Shown here piece after piece: positions 58,888-64,000 of a stretch of 64,000 nt of DNA. Every line of letters begins with the position of its first letter. The first letter of the stretch is position 1. A program made the translations under genes and the position numbers. The stretch is taken from the NCBI RefSeq assembly GCF_000224145.3, contig NC_020166.2:4733339-4797338 (forward strand), read 5' to 3'. The notes under the pieces were generated by a model. The model was not told the origin of the DNA and ran no database searches. It saw nothing but the letters and a program-made list of their open reading frames with translations. The stretch comes from Ciona intestinalis (lineage: Eukaryota > Chordata > Ascidiacea > Phlebobranchia > Cionidae).

Positions 58888-59553
58888 TTACTCCGAACTT
58901 CCTCCCCAGTTTGCCATTTTGTTGTTGACCGGCAACTTCTTGAATGCAGAAGACTTTCTGTACTCTGCTACCTTTTCTAATTTGAAGAATTTTTCATAAT
59001 ACTTCTTCACTTTTTCATGCTTGTCAAGAGAAGTGGGCTCCATCATGCAAATATGGTCCAGGATCTCACACATGGCAAAATCGACATAAGTCAGCTTGTC
59101 ACCAGCCAGCCAGGTTTTCTCGTTCAGAAACTTTTCAAACAAAACCAGCTTGCCTGGCAGTTGGTCAAAGAAATTGGCCTTTCTCTTTTCATGGTCAGGC
59201 ATATAGCACATCATTGTAAAGGATTTTCGGAAATCTGAAATGACACCTTCTGACATATCGGCTCGGTACATCTCTTCTTCAGTAACAGGAACCAAACCAT
59301 TTTTCCGACCAATGTATTTCATTATAGCAAAGCTCTCTGTCAGTTTCACATCACCATCAATGTAGTATGGCAGGTTTGCAAAATCAAGCCCAATAGTATT
59401 TTTAACATTGGTCCAACTGCTTCTGTCGTAATCTGGTGCATCTCCACAAACATATCTTTTGTCTTCGTAATTTACACCACTGTGTTGTAGCATCAGTCTC
59501 ACAGGTTCAGCAAGACCACGAATATCCCAGTATGCAAGAACAGGTTTGGACAT
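58888..59553 (-). CDS. glutathione S-transferase, mu class (intronless)
   Basis: One unbroken 221-aa frame, the usual mu-class length (about 218 aa). It conjugates glutathione to electrophiles in the cytosol. Seen: N-terminal VLAYWDIRGLAEPVRLMLQ with the catalytic Tyr8; GDAPDYDRSSW, typical of mu and not of sigma or pi; LDFANLPYYIDGDVKLTES, the glutathione-site strand with cis-Pro; and ESFAIMKYI, the equivalent of the SNAIL helix. In the C-terminal half are the N-capping region TWLAGDKLTYVDFAMCEILD and a late KMANWGG that matches mu-class KMAVWGN. No introns, although vertebrate mu genes have seven; it could be an old functional retrocopy or the result of intron loss. Frame and active site are intact. 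Confidence 0.95.
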   Translation of the reverse strand: MSKPVLAYWDIRGLAEPVRLMLQHSGVNYEDKRYVCGDAPDYDRSSWTNVKNTIGLDFANLPYYIDGDVKLTESFAIMKYIGRKNGLVPVTEEEMYRADMSEGVISDFRKSFTMMCYMPDHEKRKANFFDQLPGKLVLFEKFLNEKTWLAGDKLTYVDFAMCEILDHICMMEPTSLDKHEKVKKYYEKFFKLEKVAEYRKSSAFKKLPVNNKMANWGGSSE

Positions 59554-60853
59554 GGTGCTTTATGAAATATGAGTACAACCTTTTTTAGTAAAAAACAGAA
59601 CATGGTGTTTTTTAGAAATATATATTTGCAAAACAGTTTTAAGTCTCAAATATGGTTATACACGTGCTCACAACACACAAGAGTACATGGTGTCAATATA
59701 TCAGGCGAGTTTTGGTCAAAATGTTCATTGATAACATTTTTTAAAAGTTCGGTCGTTTGTGTCCTAAATTACCTTTAAAAATGCGTCAAACATGCTTTGT
59801 TACCCTTTCGCCTGCTCTTTATTCCGACACAATAGCGCGATCTGTACCTACGTTGCGGCACCGTATTATCTTTTCTTCGTGTCAGTTAAATCCCTCAACA
59901 CTGACATATTGCCTAATCTGTATAGTGACGTGGAATTCTCAAGTATGAAACGTAGTAATTCGCACTCTATGATGTAATAGTCTAACCACAATGTTTAATT
60001 TATGACGACCCCTATAGAAAGACGGTGACGCAGCACTTTTCAAAGTTGTTTTTTCAATATTATTGCCGCCTTTTTAAAAAAAAATTATTAATCGGGTATC
60101 AGAGTGAAGAAATATTTTTAAACTGAAACTTTTACAGGTCTCTTGCTATTCTCTTACCAGAGTACAAGACATGTGTGTTTGAACATTCAAAACGGTTATC
60201 TTGCTTAGTTTAATACATAAATTGTATTCCTACACACTTACTTGTTTTTTTGCATATTATACAAAATGGTATTATGCACCGTTAGTTTAACTAGCGCACT
60301 AACGTGGGCTACCCACAATTCTGTGCAAACTATTCCCACAATGTGCAAACTCCGAAAACTTTCATCAGAGTTTATGTTGCCACAAACCAGCACAAACAAA
60401 CAAAAAAATAAAATAAAACGTCAAAAAAAATAGAAAAACGCTTATCGGAAATTACACAAAGATTAAAACCAAAGCTTTGGTTTGCACTAGTAGCTACGCG
60501 TTCATTCGTTTTTATATTTACATCCGTGGATAATGACTTCCTGGATTAGAAAATGTGACAAAGTGATAAACTGCCGCCCGTTTTGCAATTTGTTTCCGGT
60601 GTCGTGATATATTTGTTCCAACCATGGCGCCCTCTATAACTATCTGTCTAGCTCTAGGCCAACGTGGTCTAGACTAAAGTAATATGTGCACTACAAATAT
60701 GAGTAATGAATATGTTGTTGCTTTTTCTTTTTTGAAAATAAAATATATAATTAAATAAATAAATATATATATATATATAGATTATACTTATCGCTTGGCG
60801 GTCATCCTTGTTTTGAAATTTTAAACACCACCAATTGGGACCAGTGTCGCGAT
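59554..60853. other. GST upstream region, no gene seen
   Basis: No conserved protein or recognised repeat apart from a short TA run at 60757-60779. The GST promoter should lie at the left of this stretch. Confidence 0.45.
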
Positions 60854-61504
60854 ATAGTACAGTGGGGAAAGATGGGACACTTAAGCACATATTGCCAAAA
60901 TCTCCAAAATCAAAATACATGGCGGTTTTTAAGTAATATTACAAATTATGGCACTATCATTCCTTTATTAATTGACAACAATTCAAAAAACACAGTTAAA
61001 ACACACAAGGAGTTATTTTGCGATTCGCACAACCTGTGAAATTTTACAAATTCAAAAACACACAGAACAAGACGGGACCGTTTAAAATCATTGCTAATTT
61101 TGATTAATAAGTGTATTTATTGTTGGGAATACACGTAAACAACACGAAATAATATTGTTCGCTTTAAAAATTAAGTTTAAACATTTTTTTCTTGCCGTAA
61201 TGCTAGATTTTTAAATGTAACCTACATCATACTATTGAATGATAATTGGCATTGTTTAAACATCACTTGATAAAAATTGTATCTTACAAATGTATATAAA
61301 TTTGTAATAACAGAAAATTGATAATACCTATTAATCAAATTTACATTTTTACTACAAATTGGGTATTACTACTCTGTTTTTGGCACAAGCCACTTCTCAT
61401 AAATTACCACCAAGTGCAAATGACTAAATTTCGAATATATTGACCATGTATTATCATTTTAAGTCCTGTCTGTCAATAAAGTGTCCCACCTTTCCCCACC
61501 CTAT
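60854..61504. mobile_element. ~650-bp MITE-like element, full length
   Basis: Ends are inverted repeats: left TAGTACAGTGGGGAAAGATG, right (other strand) TATAGGGTGGGGAAAGGTGG, both followed by GGGACAC or its equivalent. No transposase frame. A truncated relative is at 7000-7720; the short MITEs at 7069-7275 and 22353-22552 share the end sequence but have a different core. Confidence 0.8.
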
Positions 61505-61520
61505 ACATATTTGTTCAGAC

Positions 61521-61650
61521 TGGTATATTTGTACCGGGTGCTGTTGCGCAAGCGCCAAGGGGCTAATGCGCATGTGCATTATTTCGAAACAAATACAATA
61601 CGAGCTCAAACAAACACGTAGCGGTTGAAAAACGTTCCTGGGCCAAATAA
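61521..61650 (+). repeat. third copy of the GTACCGGG...GCGC dispersed motif
   Basis: TATATTTGTACCGGGTGCTG followed by TTGCGCAAGCGCC, then CGAAACAAATACAATAC and a GTTGAAAAACGTTCC block, in the same order as 31461-31580. The likeness extends over more than 100 bases, so this is a dispersed repeat rather than chance promoter motifs. Confidence 0.7.
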
Positions 61651-62039
61651 TATTTTTAACATTTAGCAGCGTTTCAGGGTACATTCCTACTATTCGTACT
61701 TTTGTCGGCGCTATGTCTGATTGCGTCAGACTTCAAACTGTGCAGATAGTTACTATTAATAAAATACACACCCAAGGCATAAGATTGTTAAAGGGGCATA
61801 CCAACAAAAAATGAAAATTTGTGTATGATAGATATGCTCAACTGTACACTAAATGTACCATCAAAGCCAAAACAATACGGCTTCTAAAAAACAGGTGAAA
61901 TAAAACGCTGGAGTAAAAACAAGACATCACAGATCTAATGCGTGAGCACGTTTACAACTAATTAGCATAGTATTAATTAACCATTTTACTACAACGGTCG
62001 ACTACGCTCGATTAAAAACAAGTAAGTAACCAACAAAGC

Positions 62040-64000
62040 AGTTTTCAGTTGCCATTGGTGACTGTGGAGCATTAGGTAGAACGCATTTTTACATGTATTA
62101 TAAAGACTTATTATTATTATGTATGAGGATTGAGTGATTGGTAAAGAATATGTGTAAATACGCTTTGTACAACTCCCGTACTCTTGTATACTTACATTAG
62201 TTATCGCTTGTTTTCGTGAATTTGGATAATCACGCAGTAATTAGGTAATATTAGAACCGTAATCACGCAGTAATTAGGTAATGTTAGAAGTTAATATTAT
62301 TTATATGGTGTTTAATTAAAAATGACGTTTCACTTACGATTAATGATAATACGGTATAAAAGTAGTGCATTTAATGCGTCCCCGATTAAATGCTAATACT
62401 TTGATTCAGTCGTGAATCGTTGTGTGGATTTCTTATCTCACCAACACGAACACGTGCCCGTCGTGCCGTCCCAGACAGTGTTTCCGCTATGTAAAGTGCA
62501 TGAGGAAAGTAATCGTTAATTAATCGCTCATCGTGCGGTTTTAAATCTGAAAATTTAATCTAAAAATTATAAATATATATTATGATTTGATTTCAATCAA
62601 GAGAATTAAGAAAAATGCTAGAATTAAGAATTGAGATAAGTGCGGAAGAAAAGTCACGAAAAAAACAACAACAACAAGATTAACTGTTCAACGAAAAATG
62701 ATCTATATGACCACTAACATGCTAAACAACAAGAACAAATGTTTGACGAAAAGGGATCTATATGACCACTAACGTGCTCAAAAATCGGCTGTTTCGACAA
62801 TGCATGGGATTTCCCATAAGAAAAAAAATCACTTAAATTTAATCGTTTCTAGATTCTAAAATACTTACAATTTTAGAAAACATACAATTTATTTCGGATT
62901 TGGTATAATGAAAGCCTCTTCTTTAAAAATATATGAAAAATTATTTTTCGATTGAACCTAGGTACATACCAGTTTATGCTGACTCACCATATTTTCAAAC
63001 CTAAGGTTAAACATGAAAAACTGGCTTTTTATAAAAAAATGTTACAGTAGGTACTAGTAAGACATAACCAACATTTTAATATAAAATAGTGCTAAAAATT
63101 CACTAATAAGAAAAGAAAAGTGCCAAGTCAGCATCTTATGGAGATATGTTTAATTGAAAGTTAAAACATAATAAAGTCTATTTTTACAACTTTTTCATAT
63201 ATTTTTAAAGAAGAAGCTTTCATTATACCAAATCAGAAATCAAATTTAAATCTTAAGTATTTTAAAAACTAGAAACGATCAAATTTAAGTGTTTTTTTTC
63301 TAATGGGAAATCCTATGCATTGCGTCACGGCCATTTTTGAGTACGTTAGTGGTCATATAGATCCTTTTTCGTCGAACAGTTGTTCTTGTTGTTGTTTTTT
63401 GGACGATTTTTTTCCGCACTTACCTCAATTTTCAATTCTAGCATTTATTCTTTCGACTGAAATCAAATCATAGTATATATTTATAATTTTTGGACCAAAT
63501 TTTCAGATTTAAAACCGCACGATGGGCGATTAATTAACGATTACTTTTCTCATGCACTTTACATAGCGGAAACACTGTCTGGCAGTTTGGCGGGAAACGA
63601 AGGCACGCGTGTTGTATCCACACAACGATTCACGACTGAATCAAACTATTAGCATTTAAGTGGGGACGCATTAAATGCACCACTCTTATGCCGTATTATC
63701 ATTAATCGTAAATGAAACATTATTTTTAATTCAACATCATATGATTAATATTAACTTCTAACATTACCTAATTACTGCGTGACTACGGTTTGTCAAAATT
63801 CATGAAAACAAACGTTTTAAAGCGACGACAACGTTAACTAGTGTAAGTTTACAATAAACACATGGTACAGGAGTTGTACAAAGCGTATTTACACATATTC
63901 TTTACCAATCACTCAATCCTCATACGTCATAAGTTTCATTAGTTATAATACATCTATAAATATATTCTGCCTACTGCTCCACAGTCACCAATGTCGACTA
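62040..64000. repeat. very large foldback (inverted-repeat) element, running off the window
   Basis: The left arm 62040-~62956 recurs as its reverse complement at ~63185-63995. Paired blocks include GGTGACTGTGGAGC / GCTCCACAGTCACC, CGCAGTAATTAGGTAATGTT / AACATTACCTAATTACTGCG, TGATAATACGG / CCGTATTATCA, and GATCTATATGACCACTAACG / its complement. Arms are about 0.9 kb and differ by scattered changes and small indels; the spacer is about 230 bp. No reading frame of note. Right boundary and target duplication lie beyond 64000. Confidence 0.88.
62231..62292. repeat. direct duplication inside the left foldback arm
   Basis: CACGCAGTAATTAGGTAATR followed by TTAGAA occurs twice, 31 bases apart, in the left arm only. 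A second left-arm-only duplication, built on GATCTATATGACCACTAAC, lies at about 62688-62780. Confidence 0.8.

Overview
The window looks like a piece of a tunicate (Ciona-type) nuclear genome. It is AT-rich, and its genes are split by short introns with standard GT/AG borders. The encoded proteins are of animal, chordate-like type. Short tRNA-derived SINEs and small non-autonomous DNA transposons are scattered through introns and spacers. Nothing prokaryotic, viral or organellar was seen. Two 50-N assembly gaps lie at 4131-4180 and 24699-24748. Protein names come from recognising conserved motifs by eye; no database search was possible.

Layout. SCYL3-like pseudokinase gene on the minus strand (81-6171, 3' end probably outside the window). 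A repeat-filled spacer (6172-8674). COPS7 (COP9 signalosome subunit 7, plus, 8675-11389), followed after only 274 bp by a ZNF143/Staf-type seven-zinc-finger factor (plus, 11664-19209); the junction looks like a tunicate trans-spliced operon. TACC coiled-coil gene on the minus strand (20081-30178, first exon not found) carrying a striking array of duplicated 303-nt exons. A pair of inverted SINEs (31.8-33.0 kb). NSMCE1 (plus, intronless, 33180-33986), PRIM2 (DNA primase large subunit, plus, 34691-40436), an FBXO25/FBXO32 F-box gene (plus, 42270-47749), CYRI/FAM49 (plus, 50896-57540), and an intronless mu-class glutathione S-transferase (minus, 58888-59553). The last 4.4 kb has no genes; it holds a MITE, a dispersed GC-box-like motif and one arm pair of a very large foldback element that runs off the window end.

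How the genes relate. There is no pathway cluster, but many are cell-cycle or chromosome functions: PRIM2 primes DNA replication, NSMCE1 is the RING subunit of SMC5/6, TACC acts at centrosomes and spindles, and COPS7 and the F-box protein both act in cullin-RING ubiquitin ligation. Reading frames were followed across every exon junction. The spliced products are 283 aa (COPS7), about 704 aa (ZNF143), 526 aa (PRIM2), 374 aa (FBXO25/32) and 329 aa (CYRI), all close to family size.

Most notable: (1) a phase-symmetric tandem exon array in TACC, in which two units are almost identical over about 0.9 kb beside an assembly gap; (2) a probable COPS7-ZNF143 operon with a GC-AG first intron in ZNF143; (3) four different hAT-like non-autonomous elements, each with 8-bp target duplications (three exact, one with a mismatch) and each in an intron; (4) a MITE nested in an older related element; (5) a foldback element of nearly 2 kb at the right edge.
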